In this document: one piece after another, positions 41,485-52,076 of the stretch
How positions within the stretch are numbered: the first letter of the stretch is position 1
Layout of the letters: each line of letters starts with the position of its first letter
From: Ewingella americana ATCC 33852
Lineage (GTDB): Bacteria > Pseudomonadota > Gammaproteobacteria > Enterobacterales > Enterobacteriaceae
Direction of reading: 5' to 3'
NCBI RefSeq assembly: GCF_000735345.1
Contig: NZ_JMPJ01000026.1
Location: 62,001 to 126,000 of the forward strand
DNA length: 64,000 nt
Notes under the pieces: generated by a model
What the model was told of the DNA's origin: nothing
Databases searched by the model: none
What the model saw: the letters and a program-made list of their open reading frames with translations, nothing else
Translations under genes and position numbers: made by a program

Positions 41485-44292
41485 ATGCAGAACGGCGCAA
41501 TGAAGGCCTGGCTGGATTCCTCCTATCTGGCGGGTGCAAACCAGTCTTACATAGAACAACTCTATGAAGACTACTTAACCGATCCTGGTTCCGTTGACGA
41601 TAGCTGGCGTTCAATTTTTAAACAGCTTCCGACAGTGGGTGTCAAACCAGAGCAACTCCATTCTCAAACACGCGATTATTTCCGACGTCTGGCAAAAGAC
41701 GCTTCTCGCTATAACTCCGCTATCAGCGATCCGGAAACGGATGCCAAGCAAGTTAAAGTGTTGCAGCTGATTAACGCCTTCCGCTTCCGCGGCCACCAGA
41801 ATGCAAATCTTGATCCTCTCGGCTTGTGGAAACTTGACGACGTGCCTGATTTGGATCCGGCTTTCCACAATCTGACTGAAGCTGATTTCCAGGAAACCTT
41901 CAATGTAGGTTCTTTTGCCATTGGTAAAGAGACCATGCAGCTCGGCGAGCTGTACAAAGCACTGAAGCAAACCTACTGCGGCTCTATCGGCGCTGAGTAC
42001 ATGCACATCACTAACACCGAAGAGAAACGCTGGATCCAGCAGCGTATCGAATCCGTGGTAGGGCGCGCTAACTTCAACGATTCAGAGAAGAAAACCTTCC
42101 TGAAAGAGCTGACGTCTGCTGAAGGTCTGGAACGTTACCTCGGCGCTAAATTCCCGGGAGCAAAACGCTTCTCGCTGGAAGGTGGCGACGCGCTGGTTCC
42201 GATGCTGAAAGAGATGATTCGTCACGCCGGTAAAAACGGGACGCGTGAAGTGGTGCTGGGTATGGCACACCGCGGTCGTTTGAACGTGCTGATCAACGTG
42301 CTGGGTAAAAAGCCTCAGGACCTGTTCGACGAATTTGCCGGTAAGCATAAAGAACATCTGGGCACCGGTGACGTTAAGTACCACATGGGCTTCTCCTCCG
42401 ACGTGGAAACCGAAGGCGGCATGGTTCACTTGGCGCTGGCGTTTAACCCATCGCATCTGGAAATCGTTAGCCCAGTGGTTATCGGTTCTGTTCGTGCCCG
42501 TCGTGATCGTCTGGACGAAGCGCGCAGCAACATGGTTCTGCCAATCACCATTCACGGTGACGCAGCCATCACCGGCCAAGGCGTTGTTCAGGAAACCCTG
42601 AACATGTCACTGGCTCGCGGTTATGAAGTGGGCGGTACCGTGCGTATCGTTATCAACAACCAAGTTGGTTTCACCACCTCTAACCCGAAAGATGCGCGTT
42701 CTACTGACTACTGTACTGACATCGCGAAAATGGTGCAGGCACCTATTTTCCACGTCAACGCGGATGACCCGGAAGCCGTGGCTTTCGTGACTCGTCTGGC
42801 ACTGGATTTCCGCAACACCTTCAAACGTGATGTGATGATCGACCTCGTTTGTTACCGCCGTCATGGCCACAACGAAGCCGATGAGCCAAGTGCAACTCAG
42901 CCGCTGATGTACCAGAAAATCAAAAAACATCCTACGCCGCGCAAACTGTATGCCGATATTCTGGCTGAGCAGAATGTCGCCAGTGCGGAAGATGCGACCG
43001 AAATGGTTAATCTCTACCGTGACGCGCTGGACGCGGGCGACTGCGTAGTGGAAGAGTGGCGTCAAAATGACATGCACACCTTCACTTGGTCTCCGTACCT
43101 GAACCACGAGTGGGATGAAGAGTACCCGAACAAGGTTGAACCTAAGCGCCTGCAAGAACTTGCTCGCCGCGTCAGCCATGTTCCAGAAGCCATTGAAATG
43201 CAGGCTCGCGTGGCGAAAATCTACGCCGACCGTATTGAAATGGCCGAAGGCAACAAGAAGTTTGACTGGGGCGGCGCCGAGAATCTGGCTTACGCAACAC
43301 TGGTCGACGAAGGTATTCCAATCCGTATTTCCGGTGAAGATACCGGCCGTGGCACCTTCTTCCACCGCCATGCTGTTGTTCACAACCAGAAAAACGGTTC
43401 TGTCTACGTACCGCTGTCCAACATTCATAACAGCCAAGGCGAGTTCAACGTCTGGGACTCCGTGCTGTCTGAAGAAGCAGTTCTGGCCTTCGAATACGGT
43501 TACGCCACCGCTGAACCACGCACCCTGACTATCTGGGAAGCACAGTTCGGTGACTTCGCGAACGGTGCTCAGGTGGTTATCGACCAGTTCATCAGTTCCG
43601 GTGAGCAGAAGTGGGGTCGCATGTGTGGTCTGGTAATGCTGCTGCCACACGGCTACGAAGGGCAGGGTCCAGAGCACTCCTCTGCGCGTCTGGAGCGTTA
43701 TCTGCAACTCTGCGCCGAGCAGAACATGCAGGTGTGTATCCCGTCGACCCCGGCTCAGGTTTACCACATGATCCGCCGTCAGGCGCTGCGCGGTATGCGC
43801 CGTCCGCTGGTGGTGATGTCACCTAAGTCACTGTTGCGTCATCCTCTGGCCGTTTCGACCATGGATGAACTGGCAAACGGTAGCTTCCTGCCGGCAATCG
43901 GTGAGATTGACGAGCTGGATCCGAAGCAAGTTAAGCGCGTCGTGATGTGTTCCGGTAAGGTCTACTATGACCTGTTGGAGCAACGTCGTAAGAACGAGCA
44001 AACTGATGTCGCCATCGTTCGTATCGAGCAGCTGTATCCATTCCCGCACAAAGCAATTCAGGAAGTGCTTGAGAAATTCTCACACGTTCATGATTTCGTT
44101 TGGTGTCAGGAAGAGCCACTGAACCAGGGTGCCTGGTACTGTAGCCAACACAATTTCCGTGAAGTGATTCCTTTCGGGGCTTCTTTACGTTACGCAGGAC
44201 GTCCAGCGTCTGCCTCTCCGGCAGTTGGCTATATGTCCGTTCACCAGAAGCAGCAACAAGATCTGGTCAATGACGCGTTAAACGTTAATTAA
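41485..44292 (+). CDS. sucA: 2-oxoglutarate dehydrogenase E1 component
   Basis: Thiamine-diphosphate enzyme of 935 residues, decarboxylating 2-oxoglutarate and acylating the lipoyl group of SucB. The N-terminal helix binding E2 is MKAWLDSSYLAGANQSYIEQ near 5-24. ThDP-fold segments include GMAHRGRLNVLINVLGKKPQ near 258, HGDAAITGQGVVQETLNMS near 355 and NNQVGFTT near 391. The C-terminal half has SGEDTGRGTFFHRH near 612. The start is ATG at 41485 (MQNGAMKAWLDSSYL). Confidence 0.98.
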   Translation: MQNGAMKAWLDSSYLAGANQSYIEQLYEDYLTDPGSVDDSWRSIFKQLPTVGVKPEQLHSQTRDYFRRLAKDASRYNSAISDPETDAKQVKVLQLINAFRFRGHQNANLDPLGLWKLDDVPDLDPAFHNLTEADFQETFNVGSFAIGKETMQLGELYKALKQTYCGSIGAEYMHITNTEEKRWIQQRIESVVGRANFNDSEKKTFLKELTSAEGLERYLGAKFPGAKRFSLEGGDALVPMLKEMIRHAGKNGTREVVLGMAHRGRLNVLINVLGKKPQDLFDEFAGKHKEHLGTGDVKYHMGFSSDVETEGGMVHLALAFNPSHLEIVSPVVIGSVRARRDRLDEARSNMVLPITIHGDAAITGQGVVQETLNMSLARGYEVGGTVRIVINNQVGFTTSNPKDARSTDYCTDIAKMVQAPIFHVNADDPEAVAFVTRLALDFRNTFKRDVMIDLVCYRRHGHNEADEPSATQPLMYQKIKKHPTPRKLYADILAEQNVASAEDATEMVNLYRDALDAGDCVVEEWRQNDMHTFTWSPYLNHEWDEEYPNKVEPKRLQELARRVSHVPEAIEMQARVAKIYADRIEMAEGNKKFDWGGAENLAYATLVDEGIPIRISGEDTGRGTFFHRHAVVHNQKNGSVYVPLSNIHNSQGEFNVWDSVLSEEAVLAFEYGYATAEPRTLTIWEAQFGDFANGAQVVIDQFISSGEQKWGRMCGLVMLLPHGYEGQGPEHSSARLERYLQLCAEQNMQVCIPSTPAQVYHMIRRQALRGMRRPLVVMSPKSLLRHPLAVSTMDELANGSFLPAIGEIDELDPKQVKRVVMCSGKVYYDLLEQRRKNEQTDVAIVRIEQLYPFPHKAIQEVLEKFSHVHDFVWCQEEPLNQGAWYCSQHNFREVIPFGASLRYAGRPASASPAVGYMSVHQKQQQDLVNDALNVN

Positions 44293-44313
44293 CGAATTTT
44301 AGAAGGATTGAGA

Positions 44314-45540
44314 ATGAGTAGCGTAGATATTTTGGTCCCTGACCTCCCTGAATCCGTAGCAGACGCCACGGTTGCCACCTGGCACAAAAAGCCGGGCGAC
44401 AGTGTAGAACGTGATGAAGTTCTGGTTGAAATCGAAACTGACAAAGTGGTTCTGGAAGTGCCTGCAAGTGAAGCCGGTATTCTGGACAGCATCCTCGAAG
44501 ACGAAGGTGCAACCGTGGTTTCTAAGCAGATTTTGGCGCGCCTGCGTCCGGGCAACAGCACCGGCAAACCAAGCCAAGAGAAAGCTTCTGATAAAGAATC
44601 TACTCCTTCACAGCGCCACACTGCGGCACTGGATGACGAAAGCAGCGATGCACTCAGCCCGGCTATCCGCCGCCTGATTGCTGAGCACTCCCTTGACGCC
44701 AGCGCTATCAAAGGCAGCGGTGTGGGTGGTCGTCTGACTCGTGAAGATATCGAAGCGCACTTGGCTAAGTCTGGTAAAGACGCTAAGTCTGACGCAGCTC
44801 CGGCGAAAGCTGAAACTGCGGCTGCTCCGGCTATCGGCGCGCGTAGCGAAAAACGCGTTCCTATGACTCGTCTGCGCAAACGCGTTGCCGAGCGTCTGCT
44901 GGAAGCGAAAAACAGCACCGCCATGTTGACCACATTCAACGAAATCAACATGAAGCCAATCATGGACATGCGTAAGCAGTACGGCGAAGCGTTCGAGAAA
45001 CGTCACGGCGTGCGTCTGGGCTTCATGTCCTTCTACCTGAAAGCCGTGGTTGAAGCACTGAAACGCTTCCCAGAAGTTAACGCTTCTATCGATGGCGATG
45101 ATGTGGTTTACCACAACTACTTCGACGTGAGCATTGCCGTTTCAACTCCACGTGGTCTGGTAACGCCAGTGCTGCGCGACGTTGACACTCTGGGTATGGC
45201 TGACATCGAGAAGCAAATCAAAGAGCTGGCCATCAAAGGTCGCGACGGTAAGCTGAAAGTTGAAGAACTGACCGGCGGTAACTTCACAGTGACCAACGGC
45301 GGCGTATTCGGCTCGCTGATGTCTACACCAATCATCAACCCACCGCAGAGCGCGATCCTTGGCATGCACGCCATCAAAGATCGCCCAATGGCGGTGAATG
45401 GTCAGGTTGTTATCCAGCCAATGATGTATCTGGCGCTGTCCTATGACCACCGTCTGGTTGACGGCCGTGAGTCAGTAGGCTTCCTGGTGACCATCAAAGA
45501 AATGCTGGAAGATCCGGCTCGTCTGCTGCTGGACGTCTAG
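44314..45540 (+). CDS. sucB: 2-oxoglutarate dehydrogenase E2, dihydrolipoyl succinyltransferase
   Basis: Core of the 2-oxoglutarate dehydrogenase complex, 408 residues. The lipoyl domain (about 1-80) has the modified lysine in [11 protein letters not shown] near 44. A flexible linker leads to the E3-binding domain (about 112-150, [16 protein letters not shown]). The catalytic domain (about 178-408) has [15 protein letters not shown] and the [14 protein letters not shown] active-site motif near 375. The start [14 protein letters not shown] is the family start; an upstream TTG would add two residues. It follows sucA by 21 bases. Confidence 0.98.
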   Translation: MSSVDILVPDLPESVADATVATWHKKPGDSVERDEVLVEIETDKVVLEVPASEAGILDSILEDEGATVVSKQILARLRPGNSTGKPSQEKASDKESTPSQRHTAALDDESSDALSPAIRRLIAEHSLDASAIKGSGVGGRLTREDIEAHLAKSGKDAKSDAAPAKAETAAAPAIGARSEKRVPMTRLRKRVAERLLEAKNSTAMLTTFNEINMKPIMDMRKQYGEAFEKRHGVRLGFMSFYLKAVVEALKRFPEVNASIDGDDVVYHNYFDVSIAVSTPRGLVTPVLRDVDTLGMADIEKQIKELAIKGRDGKLKVEELTGGNFTVTNGGVFGSLMSTPIINPPQSAILGMHAIKDRPMAVNGQVVIQPMMYLALSYDHRLVDGRESVGFLVTIKEMLEDPARLLLDV

Positions 45541-45571
45541 TCCAAGCGGGTCAAGAAAAGAGATCGAAAAG

Positions 45572-45599
45572 TCTATGGCGCGGTGCGCCGTGCCATAGA
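45572..45599 (+). other. Hairpin in the sucB-sucC gap
   Basis: TCTATGGC and GCCATAGA pair perfectly around a GC-rich 12-base centre that can itself fold. There is no T-tract. It may act in mRNA processing or stabilisation between the dehydrogenase and synthetase halves of the operon. Confidence 0.5.
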
Positions 45600-45629
45600 G
45601 ATGCCTTACTACTGAATGGATAGAACATC

Positions 45630-46796
45630 ATGAATTTACACGAGTATCAGGCGAAACAGCTGTTCCTACGCTACGGCCTGCCAGCACCATCAGGCTTCGC
45701 CTGTTCCACTCCGCGCGAAGCGGAAGAAGCAGCATCAAAAATCGGTGCTGGCCCGTGGGTAGTTAAATGCCAGGTTCACGCTGGCGGCCGCGGTAAAGCG
45801 GGCGGCGTGAAAGTGGTTAAAAGCAAAGAAGAGATCCGCGCTTTTGCTGAAAACTGGCTGGGCAAACGCCTGGTGACTTACCAGACAGACGCACAAGGTC
45901 AGCCGGTAAACCAGATTCTGGTTGAAGCCGCGACTGATATCGACAAAGAGCTGTACCTCGGCGCAGTGGTTGACCGTAGCTCCCGTCGCGTGGTGTTCAT
46001 GGCTTCTACCGAAGGCGGCGTGGAAATCGAGAAAGTGGCAGAAGAAACGCCACACTTGATCCACAAAGTTGCTCTGGATCCACTGGCAGGTCCACAGCCT
46101 TACCAAGGCCGTGAACTGGCGTTCAAACTGGGTCTGACCGGTAAGCAAGTTCAGCAGTTCACCAAGATCTTCATGGGTCTGGCGACTATCTTCCTTGAGC
46201 GCGACCTGGCGCTGATCGAAATCAACCCACTGGTTGTGACCACTGCTGGCGACCTGATCTGCCTCGACGGCAAACTGGGCGCAGACGGCAACGCACTGTT
46301 CCGTCAGCCAGAATTGCGCGAAATGCGCGACCACAGCCAAGAAGATGCCCGTGAATCTCAGGCTGCGCAGTGGGAACTGAACTACGTTGCTCTCGACGGC
46401 AACATCGGTTGCATGGTTAACGGCGCGGGTCTGGCGATGGGTACTATGGACATCGTTAAACTGCACGGCGGCGAGCCAGCTAACTTCCTCGATGTAGGCG
46501 GTGGCGCAACCAAAGAGCGCGTAACCGAAGCGTTCAAAATCATCTTGTCTGATGAAAAAGTTAAAGCGGTATTCGTTAACATCTTCGGCGGCATCGTGCG
46601 CTGTGACCTGATTGCCGACGGTATCATCGGCGCAGTAGCAGAAGTGGGCGTCAACGTGCCAGTGGTGGTACGTCTTGAAGGTAACAATGCCGAGCTGGGT
46701 GCTAAGAAATTGGCGGACAGCGGTTTGAACATCATTGCAGCGACCAGCCTGACCAATGCGGCTCAACAAGTCGTCGCGGCAGTGGAGGGGAAATAA
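45630..46796 (+). CDS. sucC: Succinyl-CoA synthetase beta subunit
   Basis: ADP-forming succinate-CoA ligase beta subunit, 388 residues. It starts [20 protein letters not shown]. The ATP-grasp domain includes [19 protein letters not shown] near 45, and the phosphohistidine-contact and succinate region is [18 protein letters not shown] near 264 with [16 protein letters not shown] near 321. The stop overlaps the sucD start (TAATG). Confidence 0.98.
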   Translation: MNLHEYQAKQLFLRYGLPAPSGFACSTPREAEEAASKIGAGPWVVKCQVHAGGRGKAGGVKVVKSKEEIRAFAENWLGKRLVTYQTDAQGQPVNQILVEAATDIDKELYLGAVVDRSSRRVVFMASTEGGVEIEKVAEETPHLIHKVALDPLAGPQPYQGRELAFKLGLTGKQVQQFTKIFMGLATIFLERDLALIEINPLVVTTAGDLICLDGKLGADGNALFRQPELREMRDHSQEDARESQAAQWELNYVALDGNIGCMVNGAGLAMGTMDIVKLHGGEPANFLDVGGGATKERVTEAFKIILSDEKVKAVFVNIFGGIVRCDLIADGIIGAVAEVGVNVPVVVRLEGNNAELGAKKLADSGLNIIAATSLTNAAQQVVAAVEGK

Positions 46797-47668
46797 TGTC
46801 GATTTTAATCAACAAGAACACCAAAGTTATCTGTCAGGGTTTCACCGGCAGCCAGGGTACTTTCCACTCTGAACAAGCGGTTGCTTACGGCACCAAAATG
46901 GTTGGCGGCGTAACGCCGGGCAAAGGCGGCACCGAGCATCTGGGTCTGCCAGTGTTCAACACCGTGCGCGAAGCCGTGGAATCTACAGGCGCTACCGCTT
47001 CTGTTATCTACGTTCCAGCTCCGTTCTGCAAAGACTCCATCCTGGAAGCTATCGACGCGGGCATCAAGCTTATCATCTGTATCACTGAAGGCATCCCTAC
47101 GCTTGATATGCTGATTGTGAAAGCTAAGCTTGAGCAAACTGACGTGGTAATGATCGGGCCAAACTGTCCGGGCGTTATCACGCCGGGCGAATGCAAAATC
47201 GGCATCATGCCGGGCCACATTCACAAGCCGGGCAAAGTGGGTATCGTTTCCCGCTCTGGTACCCTGACTTATGAAGCCGTTAAGCAGACCACTGACAACG
47301 GCTACGGCCAGTCAAGCTGCGTTGGTATCGGCGGTGACCCGATCCCAGGCTCTAACTTCATCGATATCCTGAAACTGTTCCAGGAAGATCCACAAACTGA
47401 AGTTATCGTGATGATCGGTGAGATCGGTGGTAACGCAGAAGAAGAAGCTGCCGCTTACATCAAAGATCACGTGACCAAGCCGGTTGTTGGCTACATCGCG
47501 GGCGTGACTGCACCTAAAGGCAAACGTATGGGCCACGCAGGTGCCATCATTGCCGGTGGTAAAGGTACTGCTGACGATAAATTTGCTGCATTAGAAGCCG
47601 CTGGCGTGAAGACTGTTCGCAGCCTGGCTGACATCGGCGACGCAGTAAAAGCGGTTCTGCCAAACTAA
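46796..47668 (+). CDS. sucD: Succinyl-CoA synthetase alpha subunit
   Basis: CoA-binding catalytic subunit of 290 residues. CoA-binding segments are [15 protein letters not shown] near 16 and VTPGKGG near 40. [20 protein letters not shown] is near 123. The phosphorylated histidine is in [18 protein letters not shown] near 246. It ends the sdh-suc gene run and is followed by a strong UUCG-loop terminator. Confidence 0.98.
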   Translation: MSILINKNTKVICQGFTGSQGTFHSEQAVAYGTKMVGGVTPGKGGTEHLGLPVFNTVREAVESTGATASVIYVPAPFCKDSILEAIDAGIKLIICITEGIPTLDMLIVKAKLEQTDVVMIGPNCPGVITPGECKIGIMPGHIHKPGKVGIVSRSGTLTYEAVKQTTDNGYGQSSCVGIGGDPIPGSNFIDILKLFQEDPQTEVIVMIGEIGGNAEEEAAAYIKDHVTKPVVGYIAGVTAPKGKRMGHAGAIIAGGKGTADDKFAALEAAGVKTVRSLADIGDAVKAVLPN

Positions 47669-47693
47669 ATAACTTCGCGTTATTATTTAAATT

Positions 47694-47719
47694 AAGGCCA
47701 CTTTCGAGTGGCCTTTTTT
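47694..47719 (+). terminator. Intrinsic terminator after sucD
   Basis: AAGGCCACT and AGTGGCCTT form a 9-bp stem closed by a TTCG tetraloop, followed by T residues. In E. coli the sucD 3' end is the source of the sRNA SdhX. Whether a similar RNA is released here cannot be judged from sequence alone. Confidence 0.92.
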
Positions 47720-48358
47720 ATTGCTGCTATAATATTTAACAATTAGCTATTTAGATGATTATTTTTAACAATTAAACTCTGCGTTAATTGGAAAATAAAT
47801 AGTGATAATTGAATTTATAATGTGGCAATAATGATATTTGTTTCACCATAAATTCACAAATAATTAACCCGTCGGCTTCCAATAAAACCGAATGAAACCA
47901 ATAATTAACATAGTCTAAGATTTTTTGTAGAAACCCTAAGAACCATATAGAAATAAGTCGCCAGATAGGCTTAAATTGTCGCAGATCAATATCAGGGTAT
48001 CCTGATGTCTAAGCCATTAATTGACCTGTGTTAGGAATACGATTTAGCTCACGTAAAACCTATTTATTGTGTGGGATTAGTGGCGTAACATTGTGAACCT
48101 GTAATATCAGTACCCAAGAACAGATCTAGGTTGCTAACTTTCCCAATCTTCATATCCCTTAGTGCTGCGGCCTTGTTTGCAGATTCTTTGCCTCCGCATG
48201 CGGTGAGATTGGGCGTCAAACGCTACAGTTATCAGTAGCGTATTCGACAGGTTTACTTGTTTGGCAGGTTTTGAAATTGGAAGTCATGAGGCGTTCCGGC
48301 AATCGGTTCGTCAGAGAGTCGCAAGTTGGAGTCTTCCTCCGAGGAGCAAGGGGTCAAG
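47720..48358 (+). promoter_or_regulatory. AT-rich regulatory region upstream of cydA
   Basis: About 640 bases without a supported gene; the first 250 are strongly AT-rich. On the minus strand, ArcA-like GTTAATT or GTTTAATTGTTAA elements appear near 47764-47777, 47861-47868 and 47901-47910. One also reads on the plus strand at 47782-47789. TTGTC-GCAG-ATCAA near 47977-47990 resembles an FNR site (TTGAT-N4-ATCAA). This fits known ArcA/FNR control of cydAB in E. coli. The sites are seen by eye only, and the promoter itself was not placed. Confidence 0.5.
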
Positions 48359-49927
48359 ATGTTTGATATCGTTGAACTGTCGCGTTTACAGTTTGCTTTA
48401 ACTGCCATGTACCATTTCTTATTTGTCCCATTAACGCTAGGCATGGCGTTTTTACTGGCAATTATGGAAACGGTATATGTACTTTCCGGCAAACAAATCT
48501 ATAAAGATATGACCAAATTCTGGGGCAAGTTATTTGCAGTTAACTTTGCTCTGGGTGTGGCCACGGGTTTGACCATGGAATTCCAATTCGGAACCAACTG
48601 GTCATATTTCTCACATTACGTCGGTGATATCTTTGGGGCCCCGCTGGCCATCGAAGGTTTAATGGCGTTCTTCCTTGAATCCACGTTAGTCGGTTTATTC
48701 TTCTTTGGCTGGGACCGTTTATCAAAAGTCCAGCACATGACGGTAACCTGGTTTGTGGCACTAGGCTCAAACTTATCCGCACTCTGGATCCTGGTCGCCA
48801 ACGGCTGGATGCAAAACCCGATTGCTTCTGACTTCAACTACGAAACCATGCGCATGGAAATGGTCAGCTTCTCCGAGCTGGTCTTAAACCCGGTTGCACA
48901 GGTTAAATTCGTTCACACCGTGGCGGCAGGCTATGTCACCGGCGCGATGTTCATTCTGGCTATCAGCTCTTACTACCTGTTGAAAGGCCGCGACGTTGGC
49001 TTCGCTAAGCGTTCATTCGCCATCGCAGCAAGCTTCGGCCTGGCGGCTACGCTGTCCGTTATCGTGCTGGGTGATGAATCCGGTTACGAAATGGGTGACG
49101 TGCAGAAAACCAAGCTGGCGGCTATCGAAGCAGAGTGGGACACCCAACCTGCACCGGCCAACTTCACGCTGATTGGCTTGCCAAATCAGGACAAGATGGA
49201 AAACGAATACTCCATCCAAATTCCTTACCTGCTAGGCCTGATTGCCACGCGCTCCATCGATACGCCAGTCACGGGTCTGAAAGACCTGATGGCGCAGCAT
49301 GAAGTGCGTATTCGTAACGGGATGAAGGCTTACACGCTGCTGGAAGAGTTGCGCTCAGGCAATACCGACCCAACCGTGCGTAGCGACTTCGAGAGAACCA
49401 AGCAGGATCTGGGCTACGGCATGCTGCTGAAACGCTATACGCCGAACGTGGCGGATGCCACCGAAGCGCAAATCCAGCAGGCGACCAAAGACTCCATTCC
49501 TCGCGTTCTGCCGCTGTACTTCGCTTTCCGTATCATGGTGGCCTGTGGCTTCCTGATGCTGGCGATTATCGGCCTGTCGTTCTTCATGGTACTTCGCGGC
49601 AAGATTGGTCAGAAGCGTTGGCTGCACCGCGCGGCACTGTGGGGCTTACCGCTGCCATGGATCGCCGTCGAAGCAGGGTGGTTTGTTGCCGAATATGGCC
49701 GCCAGCCTTGGGCAATCGGTGAAGTCTTGCCGACGGCTATCGCTAACTCTTCGCTGACTCGCGCTGACGTGTTGATGTCGATGGGGCTGATTTGCGGTCT
49801 GTACACCTTGTTCCTTATCGCTGAGATGTTCCTGATGTTCAAATTCGCCCGTCTGGGGCCAAGCAGCCTGAAAACCGGCCGCTACCACTTTGAACAACCT
49901 TCAGCACCGCTTGAACAAGCTCGGTAA
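48359..49927 (+). CDS. cydA: Cytochrome bd-I ubiquinol oxidase subunit I
   Basis: Heme-bearing subunit of the high-affinity terminal oxidase, 522 residues as in E. coli. The high-spin heme b595 ligand is His19 in [17 protein letters not shown]. The quinol-binding Q-loop spans about 240-350 and includes [19 protein letters not shown]. The start ATG at 48359 ([12 protein letters not shown]) has AAGGGG upstream; an earlier in-frame start adds 11 unsupported residues. First gene of cydABX-ybgE. Confidence 0.98.
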   Translation: MFDIVELSRLQFALTAMYHFLFVPLTLGMAFLLAIMETVYVLSGKQIYKDMTKFWGKLFAVNFALGVATGLTMEFQFGTNWSYFSHYVGDIFGAPLAIEGLMAFFLESTLVGLFFFGWDRLSKVQHMTVTWFVALGSNLSALWILVANGWMQNPIASDFNYETMRMEMVSFSELVLNPVAQVKFVHTVAAGYVTGAMFILAISSYYLLKGRDVGFAKRSFAIAASFGLAATLSVIVLGDESGYEMGDVQKTKLAAIEAEWDTQPAPANFTLIGLPNQDKMENEYSIQIPYLLGLIATRSIDTPVTGLKDLMAQHEVRIRNGMKAYTLLEELRSGNTDPTVRSDFERTKQDLGYGMLLKRYTPNVADATEAQIQQATKDSIPRVLPLYFAFRIMVACGFLMLAIIGLSFFMVLRGKIGQKRWLHRAALWGLPLPWIAVEAGWFVAEYGRQPWAIGEVLPTAIANSSLTRADVLMSMGLICGLYTLFLIAEMFLMFKFARLGPSSLKTGRYHFEQPSAPLEQAR

Positions 49928-49941
49928 TAGGGAGTCTAGCT

Positions 49942-51081
49942 ATGTTTGATTATGAAGTATTAAGATTCATTTGGTGGGCATTGATCGGCGTGCTGTTCAT
50001 TGGCTTCGCCGTGACCGACGGTTTCGACATGGGCGTGGGCATCTTGCTACGCATCATTGGCAAAACCGACACTGACCGCCGCGTTATGATCAACTCCATT
50101 GCTCCGCACTGGGACGGCAACCAAGTCTGGCTTATCACCGCGGGCGGTGCGCTGTTCGCCGCATGGCCAATGGTCTATGCCGCCGCATTCTCCGGCTTCT
50201 ATGGTGCGATGATCCTGGTGCTGTGCGCCTTGTTCTTCCGCCCATTAGGTTTCGACTACCGTTCGAAGCTGGAAAACGCGCGCTGGCGTGGCATGTGGGA
50301 CTGGGGCATCTTCATTGGTAGCTTCGTGCCTGCATTGGTGTTCGGCGTGGCCTTCGGCAACCTGCTGTTGGGCGTGCCATTCCACATCGACAACGACTTG
50401 CGCCTGTTCTACACCGGCAGCCTGTTCGAGTTGCTGAATCCATTTGGCCTGCTGGCGGGTATTGTTAGCCTGACCATGCTTATCACGCAGGGCGCGACCT
50501 ATCTGCAAATGCGTACCACCGGTGAACTGCACTTACGCACTCGCACGGCCTCGCAGATTTCAGCCTTGGTAATGATGGTGTGCTTCCTGTTAGCTGGCGT
50601 TTGGCTGGTGAAAGGGATCGATGGCTATCTGGTGACCTCAACGCTGGATCACGCAGGTCCATCTAACCCGCTGCATAAGACTGTCGCACATCAGGCTGGT
50701 GCATGGCTGGTGAACTTCAACAAGATGCCGGGCCTGTGGGCTATCCCTGCATTGGGCGTTATCTTGCCACTGTTCACTATCCTGTTCTCACGCATCAATA
50801 AAGGCGCACTGGCCTTCGTCAGTAACTCACTGACCATCGCCTGTGTCATTTTGACTGCCGGGATCACCATGTTCCCATTCGTTATGCCGTCGATCACTAA
50901 CCCTGACGCCAGCCTGACCATGTGGGACGCAACCTCGACATTACTGACCTTGAAAGTGATGACCGTGGTGGCCTGTATCTTCGTGCCGATCATTCTGATC
51001 TACACCAGTTGGGCGTATTACAAGATGTTTGGTCGTCTCGACAAAACTTACATCGAAAACAACAAACACTCTTTGTATTAA
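49942..51081 (+). CDS. cydB: Cytochrome bd-I ubiquinol oxidase subunit II
   Basis: Structural partner of CydA, 379 residues with about eight membrane helices. Conserved features are the MFDYEVLRFIWWALIGVLFI start, FAVTDGFDMGVGILL near 27 and NSIAPHWDGNQVWLITAGGALFAAWP near 52. It follows cydA by 14 bases. Confidence 0.98.
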   Translation: MFDYEVLRFIWWALIGVLFIGFAVTDGFDMGVGILLRIIGKTDTDRRVMINSIAPHWDGNQVWLITAGGALFAAWPMVYAAAFSGFYGAMILVLCALFFRPLGFDYRSKLENARWRGMWDWGIFIGSFVPALVFGVAFGNLLLGVPFHIDNDLRLFYTGSLFELLNPFGLLAGIVSLTMLITQGATYLQMRTTGELHLRTRTASQISALVMMVCFLLAGVWLVKGIDGYLVTSTLDHAGPSNPLHKTVAHQAGAWLVNFNKMPGLWAIPALGVILPLFTILFSRINKGALAFVSNSLTIACVILTAGITMFPFVMPSITNPDASLTMWDATSTLLTLKVMTVVACIFVPIILIYTSWAYYKMFGRLDKTYIENNKHSLY

Positions 51082-51108
51082 TCGTTCAACTGAACGGGAG
51101 ATAACACT

Positions 51109-51228
51109 ATGTGGTATTTTGCGTGGATCCTCGGGACTCTGTTAGCGTGCTCATTCGGCATTATTACGGCACTGGCTTTCGAGCACAGTGAAGAAAATAA
51201 AGCCGCTGCGGCGAAAGAGCGCGAATAA
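51109..51228 (+). CDS. cydX: CydX, small subunit of cytochrome bd-I
   Basis: A 39-residue single-helix membrane protein: MWYFAWILGTLLACSFGIIT, then ALAFEHSEENKAAAAKERE. The first 20 residues match E. coli CydX almost exactly. It stabilises the heme-containing oxidase. The ribosome-binding site is GGGAG. The stop overlaps the ybgE start (TAATG). Confidence 0.96.
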   Translation: MWYFAWILGTLLACSFGIITALAFEHSEENKAAAAKERE

Positions 51229-51521
51229 TGAGCGCGCTCGCGGATAGAGTTTATGCCGTGACTGACAAGGGCCCCCTGCGGGTCCTTTCATTAGTGATGG
51301 CGCTCGTATTAGCTGGATGCGTATTTTGGCAACCGGGTGAGTTCGCTTCTTCCACCAGTCAGTTGCAAGTCTGGCATGGGATCATTCTGATTTGGGCAGT
51401 CTGTACTGGCCTAATTCACGGCTTTGGATTCCGTCCACATCGCTCTGTATGGAAAGCGTTCTTTTCACCACTCCCGGCGATGATTATTCTGCTGGCGGGG
51501 CTGGTTTACTTTTTTAGCTAG
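51228..51521 (+). CDS. ybgE: YbgE, cyd operon membrane protein
   Basis: A protein of 97 residues with three hydrophobic segments (about 20-36, 48-66, 78-96), ending LLAGLVYFFS. It matches the cyd-operon YbgE family. Function is unknown; its position ties it to cytochrome bd assembly or regulation. It is coupled to cydX by a one-base overlap. Confidence 0.93.
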   Translation: MSALADRVYAVTDKGPLRVLSLVMALVLAGCVFWQPGEFASSTSQLQVWHGIILIWAVCTGLIHGFGFRPHRSVWKAFFSPLPAMIILLAGLVYFFS

Positions 51522-51562
51522 TTTGTTTATCTAATATTGATAGATATTTACACTACTTTTCC

Positions 51563-51583
51563 TATGGGCCATTCAGGCCCATA
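51563..51583 (+). terminator. Hairpin after ybgE
   Basis: TATGGGCC and GGCCCATA pair around a five-base loop, followed by ATTATTTTCG. A moderately good terminator for the cyd operon ahead of the ybgC-tol genes. Confidence 0.55.
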
Positions 51584-51671
51584 ATTATTTTCGTTCCTGA
51601 CTTGCAACCCATTCCCATCAAGAAATCTCTTGCGTATAGTAGGCCCGTCAAATTGCATTACGGGATGTAGA

Positions 51672-52076
51672 GTGAGTAATTCGTTGTTCCGATGGCCGGT
51701 CCGTGTTTATTACGAAGACACAGACGCTGGTGGGGTGGTTTATCACGCCCAGTACATCGCCTTTTATGAAAGGGCTCGCACAGAAATGTTGCGCCAACGC
51801 AATATTCACCAGCAACAGTTGTTGGATGAACACGTCGCTTTTGCTGTCCGCCGCATGACGGTCGAATACTTGGCTCCTGCTTGTCTTGATGACTTGCTGG
51901 ATGTCCAAAGTGAGATAACGTCTATCCGGGGGGCCTCACTTACCTTTGCACAACGAATTCTTGATGCACGTGGCAACCTTCTGAGTACAGCAGAAGTGTT
52001 GATTGCATGTATCGATCCACACCAAAAGAAGCCAAGAGCGCTTCCTAAGTCTTTTGTCGCGGAGTTTAAGCAGTGA
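51672..52076 (+). CDS. ybgC: YbgC, acyl-CoA thioesterase of the tol-pal operon
   Basis: Hotdog-fold thioesterase of 134 residues. The active-site aspartate is in [20 protein letters not shown] near 11-30, and the helix [10 protein letters not shown] follows. It starts at GTG ([12 protein letters not shown]), matching E. coli; a longer frame from 51630 is not supported. E. coli YbgC acts on acyl-CoA and associates with phospholipid-synthesis proteins. tolQ begins inside its stop codon (GTGA). Confidence 0.95.
   Translation: MSNSLFRWPVRVYYEDTDAGGVVYHAQYIAFYERARTEMLRQRNIHQQQLLDEHVAFAVRRMTVEYLAPACLDDLLDVQSEITSIRGASLTFAQRILDARGNLLSTAEVLIACIDPHQKKPRALPKSFVAEFKQ

Noticed and set aside
42607-43767. 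Long antisense frames in sucA, sucC, pgm and kdp genes
   Set aside because: These are shadows of strongly biased coding sequence on the other strand and lack start signals or recognisable domains.
47669-47719. SdhX-type small RNA at the sucD 3' end
   Set aside because: Position and terminator fit, but I could not identify the conserved seed, so only the terminator is annotated.
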